Shown in pieces: positions 1-8,089 of a stretch of DNA of 64,000 bases. The notes beneath the pieces were generated by a model that saw only the letters and a list, made by a program, of their open reading frames with translations, did no database searches and was not told the origin of the DNA. The DNA is from Pseudomonadales bacterium (GTDB lineage Bacteria > Pseudomonadota > Gammaproteobacteria > Pseudomonadales > Ketobacteraceae). The stretch spans positions 43,014 to 107,013 of the forward strand of contig NZXG01000006.1 in assembly GCA_002701845.1 (NCBI GenBank), read 5' to 3'. A program made the translations under genes and the position numbers. Within the stretch, counting starts at the first letter, position 1. Every line of letters begins with the position of its first letter.

Positions 1-542
1 ACCGGCACGGTCACATCCGCCACCGCCTTGCGCACCGCAAACAACTGCTGGTTGGCGGCATTGCGCTTCAGCTTGTCGCTTTTGCTGAGCAGAATATGCA
101 CTGGCATTGCATAATGCTCGACCCACTCCAGCATCATCCGGTCAAACTCCTTCAGTGGATGACGCACATCCATCACCAGAAACAATCCCACCAAGCACTG
201 CCGCTGCTCCAGATAGGCGCCCATCTGGGCCTGCCATTCCCGCTTCAGATGCTCCGGCACCTGGGCATAGCCGTAGCCCGGCAGATCCACCAGCCGCCAC
301 TCCGGCGTGACCGCAAAGAAATTGATCAGTTGGGTACGCCCCGGCGTTTTACTGGTGCGGGCCAGGCCACTGTGATCCACCAGGGCATTTAGGGCACTGG
401 ATTTGCCGGCGTTGGAGCGACCGGCAAAGGCGATTTCCACGCCGGCCTCCGGTGGGCACTGATCCAGGCTGGGGGCACTGGTGAGAAACCGCGTCTGGCG
501 CAGGATCGGGGTAAAGTCATCCGGGGACATGGGCATCGGCAT
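1..542 (-). CDS. engB: Ribosome-biogenesis GTPase EngB/YsxC (3' end beyond window)
   Basis: Cytoplasmic GTPase of the TrmE-Era-EngA-EngB family, needed for 50S ribosome assembly. The G1 P-loop GRSNAGKSS, the G3 motif DLPGYGYA and the G4 motif LSKSDK are all visible in order, as expected for EngB. About 180 residues are present out of a usual 200-215, so the last 20-35 residues lie to the left of the window. The start is uncertain: ATG at 542 gives MPMPMSPDD and ATG at 530 gives MSPDD; neither has a strong ribosome site. It is divergent from the cytochrome c genes, as in Pseudomonas, where engB sits between polA and the c4/dsbA region. Confidence 0.93.
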   Translation of the reverse strand, partial: MPMPMSPDDFTPILRQTRFLTSAPSLDQCPPEAGVEIAFAGRSNAGKSSALNALVDHSGLARTSKTPGRTQLINFFAVTPEWRLVDLPGYGYAQVPEHLKREWQAQMGAYLEQRQCLVGLFLVMDVRHPLKEFDRMMLEWVEHYAMPVHILLSKSDKLKRNAANQQLFAVRKAVADVTVP

Positions 543-627
543 CCATCAAAGCAACTGCAGCTGGCCGCATTTTCCCCAAAATCCAACATCACTGTAAAGG
601 TCATTACCCCTTGGCTTCAGTTTGTTA

Positions 628-633
628 TATAAT
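628..633 (+). promoter_or_regulatory. Probable -10 element of the cytochrome c promoter
   Basis: A perfect TATAAT lies 89 nt before the cytochrome c5 start codon. No good -35 hexamer is at the right distance (TTACCC at 604-609 is the nearest), so the call rests on the -10 alone. Confidence 0.4.
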
Positions 634-721
634 CCCCGGGTTTTTTTCACATGGCTATCGAGAGAGGGGTTCCCGTACTGCGGAAACCTTGCCGTATCAA
701 AGGTATAGAAGGGGTTTTTTA

Positions 722-1021
722 ATGAAGAAACTGATGTTGGCCGCCGCCATAGTCACCCTGGGCCTGGCGGGTATCGCACAGGCGGAGGAAGCTCCCGCCA
801 AATACAATATGTACTGCATGGCCTGTCACGGCACCGGTGCCGCTGGCGCCCCCAAAACCGGTGACAAGGCCGCCTGGGAACCCCGCATCGAAGCTGCCGG
901 CGGCATTGATGCCCTGGTGGAAAGCTCCAAGAAAGGCAAGAACGCCATGCCCCCCATGGGTCTGTGCAACGATTGCAGTGACGCCGAGTTGAAGGCAATC
1001 ATCGTATACATGGCCAAGTAA
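722..1021 (+). CDS. Cytochrome c5-type monohaem cytochrome
   Basis: Periplasmic class I c-type cytochrome of 99 residues. A signal peptide (MKKLMLAAAIVTLGLAGIAQA) precedes a short mature domain with one haem site, CMACH at residues 32-36. The probable axial methionine is in KNAMPPMG (76-79), and the Cys82/Cys85 pair (LCNDC) is the disulfide loop typical of cytochrome c5. Such proteins shuttle electrons from the bc1 complex to terminal oxidases. It is followed after 51 nt by cytochrome c4 in the same direction, probably one transcript. The purine-rich stretch AGAAGGGG before the ATG is a plausible ribosome site. Confidence 0.9.
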   Translation: MKKLMLAAAIVTLGLAGIAQAEEAPAKYNMYCMACHGTGAAGAPKTGDKAAWEPRIEAAGGIDALVESSKKGKNAMPPMGLCNDCSDAELKAIIVYMAK

Positions 1022-1072
1022 GCAGCAACTCTTTCCCAAGCACACAGAAGGCAAAATAAGTAGGATCGCATT

Positions 1073-1714
1073 ATGAAACTGGTATCCAACGTGCTGGTGG
1101 CCGCCATCCTGGCCACCGGAGCGGTAAACTGGGCACAGGCCGCCGGCGACCCCCAGGCGGGCAAAGAAAAATCCGCCACCTGCGCCGCCTGCCACGGCCC
1201 CAACGGCAACAGCACCATTCCCAACTTCCCCAAGCTGGCAGGCCAGGTTGAAAAATACACCCTCAAGCAGCTGCAGGATATGAAAAGCGGTGCCCGTCAG
1301 GTGCCCCAGATGACGGCCATTGTGGCCGGACTGTCGGATCAGGACATGGCGGATCTGGCCGCTTACTACGCGGAGCAGGAGGTGACCACGGGTACCGCCG
1401 ATCCCGAACTGGCGGAAAAGGGCGCCAAACTCTGGCGCGCCGGTAACGCCGAAGCCGGTGTTACCGCCTGTGCCGGGTGCCACGGCGCCGCCGGTAAAGG
1501 TATGCCGGAAGCCGCCTTCCCGGCGCTGGCGGGTCAACACGCCGCCTATACCCAGGCTCAGCTGGAAGCCTTCCGCGCCGCCGGCCGGGGCGATCATGAA
1601 GGCCCCTATCGCAACAACGACGGGGACGCCATGATGATGCGCTCCACCGCTGCCCGTCTGACTGATGACGACATCCAGGCTCTGGCGAGCTTTATCAACG
1701 GTTTGTACGACTGA
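1073..1714 (+). CDS. Dihaem cytochrome c4
   Basis: Periplasmic electron carrier of 213 residues made of two homologous class I domains, the normal c4 arrangement. After a signal peptide ending near AQAA, haem motifs CAACH (37-41) and CAGCH (133-137) mark the two halves; each half ends with a Met-containing segment (VPQMTAI and DAMMMRS) that probably supplies the sixth ligand. Cytochrome c4 passes electrons to cbb3-type or other terminal oxidases. It lies downstream of cytochrome c5 and ends at a clear terminator. The c4-to-dsbA neighbourhood is the one seen in Pseudomonas, here interrupted by the SHP operon. Confidence 0.94.
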   Translation: MKLVSNVLVAAILATGAVNWAQAAGDPQAGKEKSATCAACHGPNGNSTIPNFPKLAGQVEKYTLKQLQDMKSGARQVPQMTAIVAGLSDQDMADLAAYYAEQEVTTGTADPELAEKGAKLWRAGNAEAGVTACAGCHGAAGKGMPEAAFPALAGQHAAYTQAQLEAFRAAGRGDHEGPYRNNDGDAMMMRSTAARLTDDDIQALASFINGLYD

Positions 1715-1732
1715 TCCCCGATCGGTATCCAT

Positions 1733-1766
1733 AAAAAAACCCGGCACACCATAGCCGGGTTTTTTT
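1733..1766. terminator. Bidirectional rho-independent terminator
   Basis: CCCGGC and GCCGGG form a stem around an 8-nt loop, with an A run on the left and a T run on the right. It can end both the rightward cytochrome c transcript and the leftward SHP/DHC operon. Confidence 0.85.
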
Positions 1767-1795
1767 CTTTCCACTGGCTTATTTCCGGGCTCTGA

Positions 1796-2353
1796 TCACT
1801 CGTCCCAATGCTGGAAATTGGGTACCTGCACGCTGTCATCATCAAACACCGCCTGCTCCGCCTGGGTGTGACAGGCATTACAGTTGCTCAGCGAGCCCAC
1901 CTCCGGATTATCCCTCACCATAGCCGCCGTCAGCTCATGGTGCTTGCGCTTGATGTAAGGAACCTGGGTGATCCGCAGCGGCGGCTCTATACTCTGCACC
2001 GAGCGGGTGATCTTGCGGGCCCGCTTGTAATAGGAATTTTCCGCGCTGTTCTCAATCACATAAGCCTGAATTTCCGCCAGGGTATCCTCCCCCAATTCCG
2101 CGTTTTCGCCAAAATGATCCTCCAGAGCCACCGGATCCAGCAATTTCTGCCAGGACATTGCCAGCAGCAGCCCCGGCGGATAAGCGAAATGACAGGCCCC
2201 GCACTCCTCGGCATAGGTTTCGTTGTCCACCGGCCGGAACTCTTTCATCCGGTCCAGGGTAAACAGCCACTGGCTGAAGCTTTCCTCCGCCATCGCCGAT
2301 CCCGCCAGTAATGGCAGTCCCGCCAGCACTAGTGTGAATAATGGTTTCTTCAT
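1796..2353 (-). CDS. Dihaem cytochrome c (DHC family)
   Basis: Periplasmic dihaem cytochrome of 185 residues with a signal peptide (cleavage near AMAEE) and haem motifs CGACH (51-55) and CNACH (158-162). Length, haem spacing and position beside an SHP gene match the DHC family, the low-potential redox partner of sphaeroides haem protein. It is the last gene of a leftward operon of cytochrome b, membrane protein, SHP and DHC. Start chosen at ATG 2353 with GGAG upstream; 13 nt separate it from the SHP stop codon. Electrons probably flow quinone, cytochrome b, DHC, SHP; that order is inferred from the family. Confidence 0.85.
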   Translation of the reverse strand: MKKPLFTLVLAGLPLLAGSAMAEESFSQWLFTLDRMKEFRPVDNETYAEECGACHFAYPPGLLLAMSWQKLLDPVALEDHFGENAELGEDTLAEIQAYVIENSAENSYYKRARKITRSVQSIEPPLRITQVPYIKRKHHELTAAMVRDNPEVGSLSNCNACHTQAEQAVFDDDSVQVPNFQHWDE

Positions 2354-2366
2354 GGTCTGTCTCCGG

Positions 2367-2723
2367 TTACTGGGATTTCAGGTAGCTGAGGATGGCCCGC
2401 TTTTCCTCAGCGGTGCATTCCCGACCCCAAGTCCACTTGCAGTTGCGGCGGAACCATTTGGCCACTTTCTTCGGGTCTTCATAGCGGCTGGGGGTCACTG
2501 ACTTGGCCATGGGCTCGATCAGTTTGTGGGTGCGCTGATGTTCCCCCGCCTGGGTCAGATCCGTTCCGTGACAGGTGGTGCAGGCACGGGAATCGCCTTT
2601 GGCGCCGAGCACTTCCTTGATCCAGAGCTGGCGACCCTGCTCTGCGGTGGGAGTCTGCTCACTCTGCGCCGACGCGGCAGCCAGCCCCAACAGAACCAGC
2701 AATACCAGGGAATACTGATGCAT
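2367..2723 (-). CDS. Sphaeroides haem protein (SHP)-like monohaem cytochrome
   Basis: Secreted monohaem cytochrome c of 118 residues (DUF1924/SHP family). A signal peptide is followed by CTTCH at 48-52. The C-terminal segment RRNCKWTWGREC (92-103) carries Asn94, which fits the unusual asparagine axial ligand known in SHP, and Cys95/Cys103, which fit its disulfide. SHP binds oxygen and nitric oxide in the reduced state; its physiological job is unsettled. The start ATG at 2723 has a perfect GGAGG. Translation fits an operon with the DHC gene downstream and the membrane gene upstream. Confidence 0.85.
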   Translation of the reverse strand: MHQYSLVLLVLLGLAAASAQSEQTPTAEQGRQLWIKEVLGAKGDSRACTTCHGTDLTQAGEHQRTHKLIEPMAKSVTPSRYEDPKKVAKWFRRNCKWTWGRECTAEEKRAILSYLKSQ

Positions 2724-2752
2724 GGTGTAGCCTCCTTATCGGGTGATCCTGA

Positions 2753-3322
2753 TTACCAGGTGATCTTAATGGCGGTGCCCATGGCCACCCCGCCCAGAAT
2801 GCCGGGACCGGCATGACCGGCCTCAGGGGCCTCGGACACCGCCGCCACCATGGCCAGGGTACCCAGCAGGCCCAGCATCATGTGCAGGTTATCGGGATCG
2901 GTGAAGCCATCCTCGAAATGGAAATCATCCCAGTGATAGATGAAGCCGGTGGTGGCGGCCCCCGCCGCCAGTGCCGTGGCACTCACCGCGAAATATTCGT
3001 GGGCACTGTCCTCCTCCTTGGGGGACACCGCCGCCAGGGCCACCAGCGCCAGGGCTCCCAGACCCAGATACTGATGGGCCTTGCTGCCGGTAAGCCAGTG
3101 CGGCTGATACTGTTCGTTATCTTTGGTAAACATCCCGTCATTGCTGCCCGAACGGCCCGCGGCCGTGGGTCCGGTGGCCAGGGTTATCGGCGGCGTCGAC
3201 CGCCCGGCAACCTGATATATCGGGGCTTCCGGTTGCGGCAGATTCAGGTTCAGCGATCCGGCAATACAGGGGTTGCTCAGCAACGTGGTTCCCAGAATCA
3301 ATACAGGCAGCGCTTTGGTCAT
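2753..3322 (-). CDS. Four-helix membrane protein of the SHP operon
   Basis: I do not recognise a named family. The 189-residue protein has an N-terminal signal-like segment, a low-complexity region of about 60 residues, then four hydrophobic helices near 82-100, 107-127, 145-163 and 169-187. A histidine sits near the start of each helix (His83, His108, His147, His170), with others at His75, His130 and His135 in the loop HWDDFHFEDG. That spacing recalls four-helix b-type cytochromes, so haem binding is possible but not shown. It lies between cytochrome b and SHP with short gaps (13 and 29 nt) and has a GAGG ribosome site. Confidence 0.75.
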   Translation of the reverse strand: MTKALPVLILGTTLLSNPCIAGSLNLNLPQPEAPIYQVAGRSTPPITLATGPTAAGRSGSNDGMFTKDNEQYQPHWLTGSKAHQYLGLGALALVALAAVSPKEEDSAHEYFAVSATALAAGAATTGFIYHWDDFHFEDGFTDPDNLHMMLGLLGTLAMVAAVSEAPEAGHAGPGILGGVAMGTAIKITW

Positions 3323-3335
3323 GAAATGGATCCTC

Positions 3336-3953
3336 TTAAGACTCAGGTGAGCGGATGTCCGGGGCTGGGGGACGGGGCTTGTATCCGGTGATCATGGCGC
3401 GGACCAGATTCTCATGGTGCTGCACACTGGCACTGAGCACCCCCAGCAGGTGCAGGCCAATACAGCCGAGCATCAGATATACCACCCAGCGATGCAGGTC
3501 CAGCAGCCGGTACGCCATGGCATCCGTGATCCAGGGATTCAGCCCCAGCAATGGCCCCTCGAATTCCAGGGCGGCGGTCAGCAGCAGACCACTGAGTGCC
3601 ATAAAACCCAGTAATCCCAACAACAGAAACACCATGGCGGCACCCAGGGGGTTGTGGCCCAGGTAATGCTCGGGCTGGCCCCGGCGCAGGGAATGCCAAT
3701 AACGCACTATGGCCCGGGGCCCATAGGCAAAGCGGGAAAAGCGGGCGAACTCGGTCCCCACCAGGCCCCAGATCAGACGCACCATCAGCACCAGGGTCAG
3801 GCCATAACCCACCAGCACATGGGTTTCGTTGCTGCCCCATTCCGCGGTGTAATAGGCCGCCACGAACAGACCCAGGGTGCTCCAGTGAAACAGCCGCACC
3901 ACCGGATCCCACACTTTTATCGCGTTTTTTCCCTGCGGGCCGGGCCTGACCAT
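3336..3953 (-). CDS. Cytochrome b561 / Ni-Fe hydrogenase-type cytochrome b
   Basis: Inner-membrane dihaem cytochrome b of 205 residues with four main transmembrane helices. WDPVVRLFHW near the N-terminus and LLDLHRWVVYLMLGCIGLH near the C-terminus are typical of the family; His23, His45, His154 and His168 are candidate haem ligands. Such subunits oxidise quinol and pass electrons to periplasmic cytochromes, here most likely DHC and SHP encoded just downstream. First gene of the leftward operon. A direct-repeat regulatory box at 4032-4048 lies about 80 nt upstream of the start. Confidence 0.88.
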   Translation of the reverse strand: MVRPGPQGKNAIKVWDPVVRLFHWSTLGLFVAAYYTAEWGSNETHVLVGYGLTLVLMVRLIWGLVGTEFARFSRFAYGPRAIVRYWHSLRRGQPEHYLGHNPLGAAMVFLLLGLLGFMALSGLLLTAALEFEGPLLGLNPWITDAMAYRLLDLHRWVVYLMLGCIGLHLLGVLSASVQHHENLVRAMITGYKPRPPAPDIRSPES

Positions 3954-4031
3954 GGGCGCACTCCGGTTCGAGCCGATGACGGATTCTGCCCGATCCCGGG
4001 ATCGGGTATGGGGCCAGTGTAGAGAAGCCGG

Positions 4032-4048
4032 CTTAAGGCAACCTTAAG
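4032..4048. promoter_or_regulatory. PmrA/QseB-type direct-repeat box
   Basis: CTTAAG-GCAAC-CTTAAG: two perfect CTTAAG half-sites with a 5-nt gap. This is the arrangement bound by OmpR-family regulators of the PmrA/QseB group. It lies between the divergent SHP operon (start 3953) and dsbA (start 4173). Because each half-site is itself a palindrome, the orientation cannot be read. No OmpR-type regulator is encoded in this window. Confidence 0.55.
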
Positions 4049-4172
4049 ACCCGAATACCTGGGCAGCGGATGCCCTAATGGTTATGATGGAATTCAGTTT
4101 CCATTCAGGAGGAACCCGCTAGTCTGGAAACAGTCAGAAGTCTCAGGTCTTTTTCAGAATCAGGATTACACG

Positions 4173-4865
4173 ATGAAAAACCAATCCCTGCTAACCCCCG
4201 TTTTGCGCTGGTCCCTGGCGGCCACTCTGGCGCTGGTGACCACGCTGGCCCAGGCCGAGACCTTTCGCGAAGGGGTGGATTACGAAGTGCTGCCGCAACC
4301 GGGTAAGATCGAGCAACCGGGCAAAATTGAGGTGCGGGAGTTTTTCTCCTTCAGCTGCCCCCATTGTTTCCGTCTGGAAAGCTTCACCCGGGAGTGGAAA
4401 CAGCAGCAGGCGAACGATGTCAATTTCGTGCTGACGCCGGCGGCCCTGCGCAAAGACTGGGAACCCCTGGCCCATGCCTACTACGTGGCGGAAGCCATGG
4501 GCAAGCTGGACCAGATCAAACCGGATCTGTTTCAGGCCATTCATGTGAAAAACCAAAAGCTGTTTTCGCAATCGGACCTGGCCCGGTTTTTCACCGGCTA
4601 CGGCATCAGCGAAGAGGAGTTCAACAAACTTTACAACTCCTTCAGCGTGCGGGTTAAGGTGCGCCAGGCGACGGCCCTGGCCAAGGCCTATCGCCTGCGG
4701 GGGGTACCGGCGCTGGTGGTGAACGGCAAGTACCAGGTGAAAAGTAATACCGGCAAGACCTTCGCGGACATGCTGGAGGTGGTGGATTTTCTGGTGGAAA
4801 AGGAACGCGGCGCCGGGATAGTTGACATGCCCCAGGCACAGCGGGGCGCCGGCATGGGTCGGTAA
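4173..4865 (+). CDS. dsbA: Periplasmic thiol:disulfide oxidoreductase DsbA
   Basis: Introduces disulfide bonds into secreted proteins, being re-oxidised by DsbB. The 230-residue precursor has a signal peptide (cleavage after AQA near 28), a thioredoxin active site CPHC at 62-65 in the context FSFSCPHCF, the helical insertion of the family, and the cis-proline loop RGVPALVVNG near 175. Length is normal for Pseudomonas-type DsbA. It is followed by an EEP-family gene and a diguanylate cyclase, the dsbA-dgcP arrangement conserved in pseudomonads. The C-terminal tail after residue 215 (IVDMPQAQRGAGMGR) looks disordered. Confidence 0.95.
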   Translation: MKNQSLLTPVLRWSLAATLALVTTLAQAETFREGVDYEVLPQPGKIEQPGKIEVREFFSFSCPHCFRLESFTREWKQQQANDVNFVLTPAALRKDWEPLAHAYYVAEAMGKLDQIKPDLFQAIHVKNQKLFSQSDLARFFTGYGISEEEFNKLYNSFSVRVKVRQATALAKAYRLRGVPALVVNGKYQVKSNTGKTFADMLEVVDFLVEKERGAGIVDMPQAQRGAGMGR

Positions 4866-4973
4866 CCGGCGCCCGAATCCGGAATCCCGTCATAGAACCG
4901 CCACCGATTAGTGCCTACAATTACTCACAGGCAACCCTCCCATTCATTGAGCTACCTCCCAGAGTGATCCGCT

Positions 4974-5801
4974 GTGAATTTTGATATCAACTCTGCCCGC
5001 GAGGCCCGCCTCGACACGCCACCGCCACCGACGGTGTTACGGCTGCTCAGCTACAACATCCAGGCGGCCATCGGCACCAGTTCCTATCACCACTATGTCA
5101 CCCGCAGCTGGCGCCACCTGCTGCCGGACTGGCGCGGATTGCAGCGTCTGGGTTACATCGCCCAGGTGCTGAACCATTACGATCTGGTGTGCCTGCAGGA
5201 GGTGGACGGAGGCAGTCTGCGCAGCGGCTTTGTCAACCAGGTGGAGTACCTGGCGGAGCAGGCCCGGTTCGACTACTGGTATCAGCAACTGAATCGAGAC
5301 CTGGGCCGGTTTGGCCAATACAGTAACGGGGTACTGTCCCGGTTTGTGCCTTACGAAATTGAGGACCACAAACTGCCGGGGCTCAAGGGCCGGGGCGCCA
5401 TTGTCGCCAAATACGGCAATGAACGGGACACTCTGGTGCTGGTGGGTCTGCACCTGGCCCTCAGTGAGCGGGCCCGTTTCCGCCAGCTGGGTTACATCCG
5501 CGAATTGATCCAGCACCATGAACACGTGGTGGTGATGGGGGATATGAACTGCCGCAGCGACCAGATCATTGATACCCCCCTGCGGGACACTCACTTGAAG
5601 CAGGTGAGCGGGGATCATCACACCTATCCCAGCTGGAACCCCACCCGCAATATCGACCACATCCTGGTTTCCCCCAGCCTGAAAATCAATCAGGTGAAAG
5701 TGCTGGACTACGACTATTCCGACCACCGCCCCATTGCCATGGAAGTGGCCCTGCCGGAGGGACTGGCGGCGGCACTGCAGCCGGCAGCCAAGCAAGTCTA
5801 A
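4974..5801 (+). CDS. Endonuclease/exonuclease/phosphatase (EEP) family hydrolase
   Basis: A 275-residue metal-dependent phosphoesterase-fold protein. Motifs in order: LLSYNIQ, CLQEVDGG (metal-binding Glu), GLHLALSER, GDMNCRSD and SDHRPIAMEV (catalytic Asp-His), with DHILVSP before the last. No signal peptide, so cytoplasmic. The substrate is unknown; the family includes DNases, sphingomyelinases and inositol phosphatases. The start is GTG at 4974; no ATG upstream fits. Its position between dsbA and the diguanylate cyclase is conserved in Pseudomonas, which suggests a linked but undefined role. Confidence 0.88.
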   Translation: MNFDINSAREARLDTPPPPTVLRLLSYNIQAAIGTSSYHHYVTRSWRHLLPDWRGLQRLGYIAQVLNHYDLVCLQEVDGGSLRSGFVNQVEYLAEQARFDYWYQQLNRDLGRFGQYSNGVLSRFVPYEIEDHKLPGLKGRGAIVAKYGNERDTLVLVGLHLALSERARFRQLGYIRELIQHHEHVVVMGDMNCRSDQIIDTPLRDTHLKQVSGDHHTYPSWNPTRNIDHILVSPSLKINQVKVLDYDYSDHRPIAMEVALPEGLAAALQPAAKQV

Positions 5802-5874
5802 CGAAAAAAATTAGGCGTTTTCACGAGCTTTTCTATACTTAGTTGAAAACCCACAACGAGATGCCGCTCCTCTC

Positions 5875-7623
5875 ATGTCCGACGCCAGCAATCTGAACTG
5901 GAAAGAGAAATACCTCTCCGCCCTGGAACAGTTTGATGTCAATCAGAAACAGGATCAGCAACGGCTGGACCTGTTGCGGCGGGGTCTGGTGCGGGTCAGC
6001 CTGGCGGCGGATGGTCTGGACCCGGCGTTGGACGAACAGCTGGCGGCTCTGCGTACCGGCCTGCGTCAGGGTTATGATGTGCGCTCCCTGGAACCCACCA
6101 TAGCCAACCTGGAACAGGCGGTGGTGGCCCTGGATGACCGGCGCAAGGACGACCAGGCCGCCCTGCAGGAGGCCATCGACGCCCAACTGGCCCATTATCT
6201 GGAACTGAGCCTGCCCCGGGCCAGCAAAAGCACCATCAAGAGTCTGCGCAAGGCACTGCCGGATCTGCTGGCGGGTAACGGTGTGCCCAGTGAGGTGATT
6301 ACCGGTCTCAACACCGCCCACCGCCAAGTGACCGAGCACCTGCTGGAACGTATCGGCGAGCTGGGACAACGTCGGGAAGGACTGCTGGCCCGGCTGTTCG
6401 GTGGGGATAAAAACGCCAGTGACGCCCCCGGGGAATCCGACGCGGCGGCGACGGTCCAGGCAGCACCGCTGGAGAACCCCACGGCGCAGCAGGCCCCGGA
6501 CGCGGGGCCCGCGGCATCCCCCCCGGAGGCGCCGGCAGCCGCCAGTCCGGCACCCATCGAAACAGCCGCCCAGGAACGGGAGCAGGATCTGCTGCAGCGG
6601 GTCACCCAGGTGCTGCATAACCTGCTGGGCAACCTGGATGTACCGGAGGATTGTGCCAGCCGCAAGACGCAACTGACCGCCCGCATCGATGCTTCCTACA
6701 GCCTGGACGAACTGCCGGAAATCCTGGACGAAACCGCGCAACTGGTGGCCTCCACCCGCATGGTGGCACAGCGGGAATTCGAAGGTTTTCTGGTGGCCCT
6801 GCACCAGCGCCTCAATGAAATCCAGTCATTCCTCACCAGTGCCCGGGAGGGCGAGGCCCAGTCCCAGCGCAACCAGCAACAGCTGGACAAAGACGTGCGC
6901 CAGGAACTGGCGGACATGCGCGCCAACGTGGCCGCCAGCAATGATCTGGGGCAGTTGAAGCTGGATATCGAGAGCATGGTCAGCCGTATCGTGTCGGCGG
7001 TGGATCAATTCCACAGCCAGGAAAAACAGCGGCGGGATGACGTTTACGAGCGGGTGGAGGCCCTGGGCCAGCGCATGGCGTCCATGGAAAGCGAGGCCAT
7101 GGAGCTGAAGAACAGCCTGGAAGCCCAGCGCCTGCAGGCGCTGCGGGATGCCCTCACCGATCTCCCCAACCGCGCCGCCTTCGACGAATACATCGGTTCC
7201 GAGTACTCACGCTGGCGCCGCCACCACCGGCCGCTGTCCATCGGCGTGATCGATGTGGATCACTTTAAGCAGATCAACGATACCCTGGGCCATCTGCGGG
7301 GGGACAAGGTACTGCGCCTGGTGGCCCGGGAAATCAATCGGCGCATGCGGCAGAAGGATTTCGTGGCCCGCTACGGCGGCGAGGAGTTCGTGGTGGTGAT
7401 GCCGGAGACCGCCCTGGAATCCGCCTACGTGGCCATGGATAAAGTGCGGGCCGCGGTGGCAGAGTGTCCGTTCAATTTCAATCAGCAACGCATTCCGGTC
7501 ACGGTGTCGGTGGGGGTGGCCAGTTTCACCGAGGGTGACTCCATTGAGGCCTGCTTCGACCGCGCCGACAAGGCCCTGTATCAGGCCAAGCACGGGGGCC
7601 GCAATCGCACCGAGCGGGGCTGA
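5875..7623 (+). CDS. dgcP: DgcP-like diguanylate cyclase
   Basis: Makes cyclic di-GMP from GTP. The 582-residue protein has no transmembrane segment: an N-terminal helical region (1-170), a Pro/Ala-rich linker (about 180-225), a second helical/coiled-coil region (230-420) and a C-terminal GGDEF domain. The active site is GGEEF at 501-505, and RQKD five residues before it is a complete RxxD inhibitory site, so the enzyme should be active and feedback-controlled. The gene order dsbA - EEP - GGDEF matches the DsbA-linked cyclase DgcP of Pseudomonas, which associates with the polar protein FimV; the symbol is assigned on that basis. Confidence 0.88.
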   Translation: MSDASNLNWKEKYLSALEQFDVNQKQDQQRLDLLRRGLVRVSLAADGLDPALDEQLAALRTGLRQGYDVRSLEPTIANLEQAVVALDDRRKDDQAALQEAIDAQLAHYLELSLPRASKSTIKSLRKALPDLLAGNGVPSEVITGLNTAHRQVTEHLLERIGELGQRREGLLARLFGGDKNASDAPGESDAAATVQAAPLENPTAQQAPDAGPAASPPEAPAAASPAPIETAAQEREQDLLQRVTQVLHNLLGNLDVPEDCASRKTQLTARIDASYSLDELPEILDETAQLVASTRMVAQREFEGFLVALHQRLNEIQSFLTSAREGEAQSQRNQQQLDKDVRQELADMRANVAASNDLGQLKLDIESMVSRIVSAVDQFHSQEKQRRDDVYERVEALGQRMASMESEAMELKNSLEAQRLQALRDALTDLPNRAAFDEYIGSEYSRWRRHHRPLSIGVIDVDHFKQINDTLGHLRGDKVLRLVAREINRRMRQKDFVARYGGEEFVVVMPETALESAYVAMDKVRAAVAECPFNFNQQRIPVTVSVGVASFTEGDSIEACFDRADKALYQAKHGGRNRTERG

Positions 7624-7625
7624 AA

Positions 7626-7991
7626 TCAGTTCAGCAGCTTACGCAGGCGGGACAGCAGCACTTCCTCATCCAGGGGTTTGGTAATCAGATCGGTGACCCC
7701 AGACGCCAGAATTTCCTCATCCTCGCCTTTGATGGCGTGCGCGGTAAGGGCAATGATGGGCAGATGCTGAAAGCGGGCCTGGGCCCGCAGCCGGCGGGTG
7801 GCCTCCTTGCCGTCGATACCCGGCAGGGAGATATCCATCAGAATCACATCGAACTCCTCGTCCTCCACCCGGGCCAGACAGTCCTCGGCACAATTGACCC
7901 CGGTGACGGCGTAATGCTCGTCCTCCAGAATCCAGGTCACCAGCTTCATATTGTCGGGATTATCTTCCACTACCAGTACTTTACCGCTCAT
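7626..7991 (-). CDS. Single-domain CheY-like response regulator
   Basis: A lone receiver domain of 121 residues with no output domain. The acidic pocket VVEDNPDN, phospho-acceptor in DVILMDISLPG, Thr in IALTAHA and Lys in ITKPLDEE are all present, so it should be phosphorylated. Such DivK/CheY-like proteins act by protein contact. The start is taken at ATG 7991 (MSGKVLVVEDN) rather than 36 nt upstream because the domain begins there. It converges on dgcP with only 2 nt between the stop codons. No adjacent kinase; the hybrid kinase at 35 kb is one possible partner but nothing proves it. Confidence 0.85.
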   Translation of the reverse strand: MSGKVLVVEDNPDNMKLVTWILEDEHYAVTGVNCAEDCLARVEDEEFDVILMDISLPGIDGKEATRRLRAQARFQHLPIIALTAHAIKGEDEEILASGVTDLITKPLDEEVLLSRLRKLLN

Positions 7992-8089
7992 TACCGCCGC
8001 ACCGTTGAACTGTTTCGCATGGTACAAGTGTAGTCGGTTTTGCCGCCCCTGCCGGTGACAGTGGCCGCTTAAACCTGCTCTGAGGGTGC

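Noticed and set aside
634..650. Terminator-like CCCCGGG followed by a T run before cytochrome c5
   Set aside because: Too short to form a stable stem, and it lies directly after the probable -10 element, so it is more likely transcript start region.
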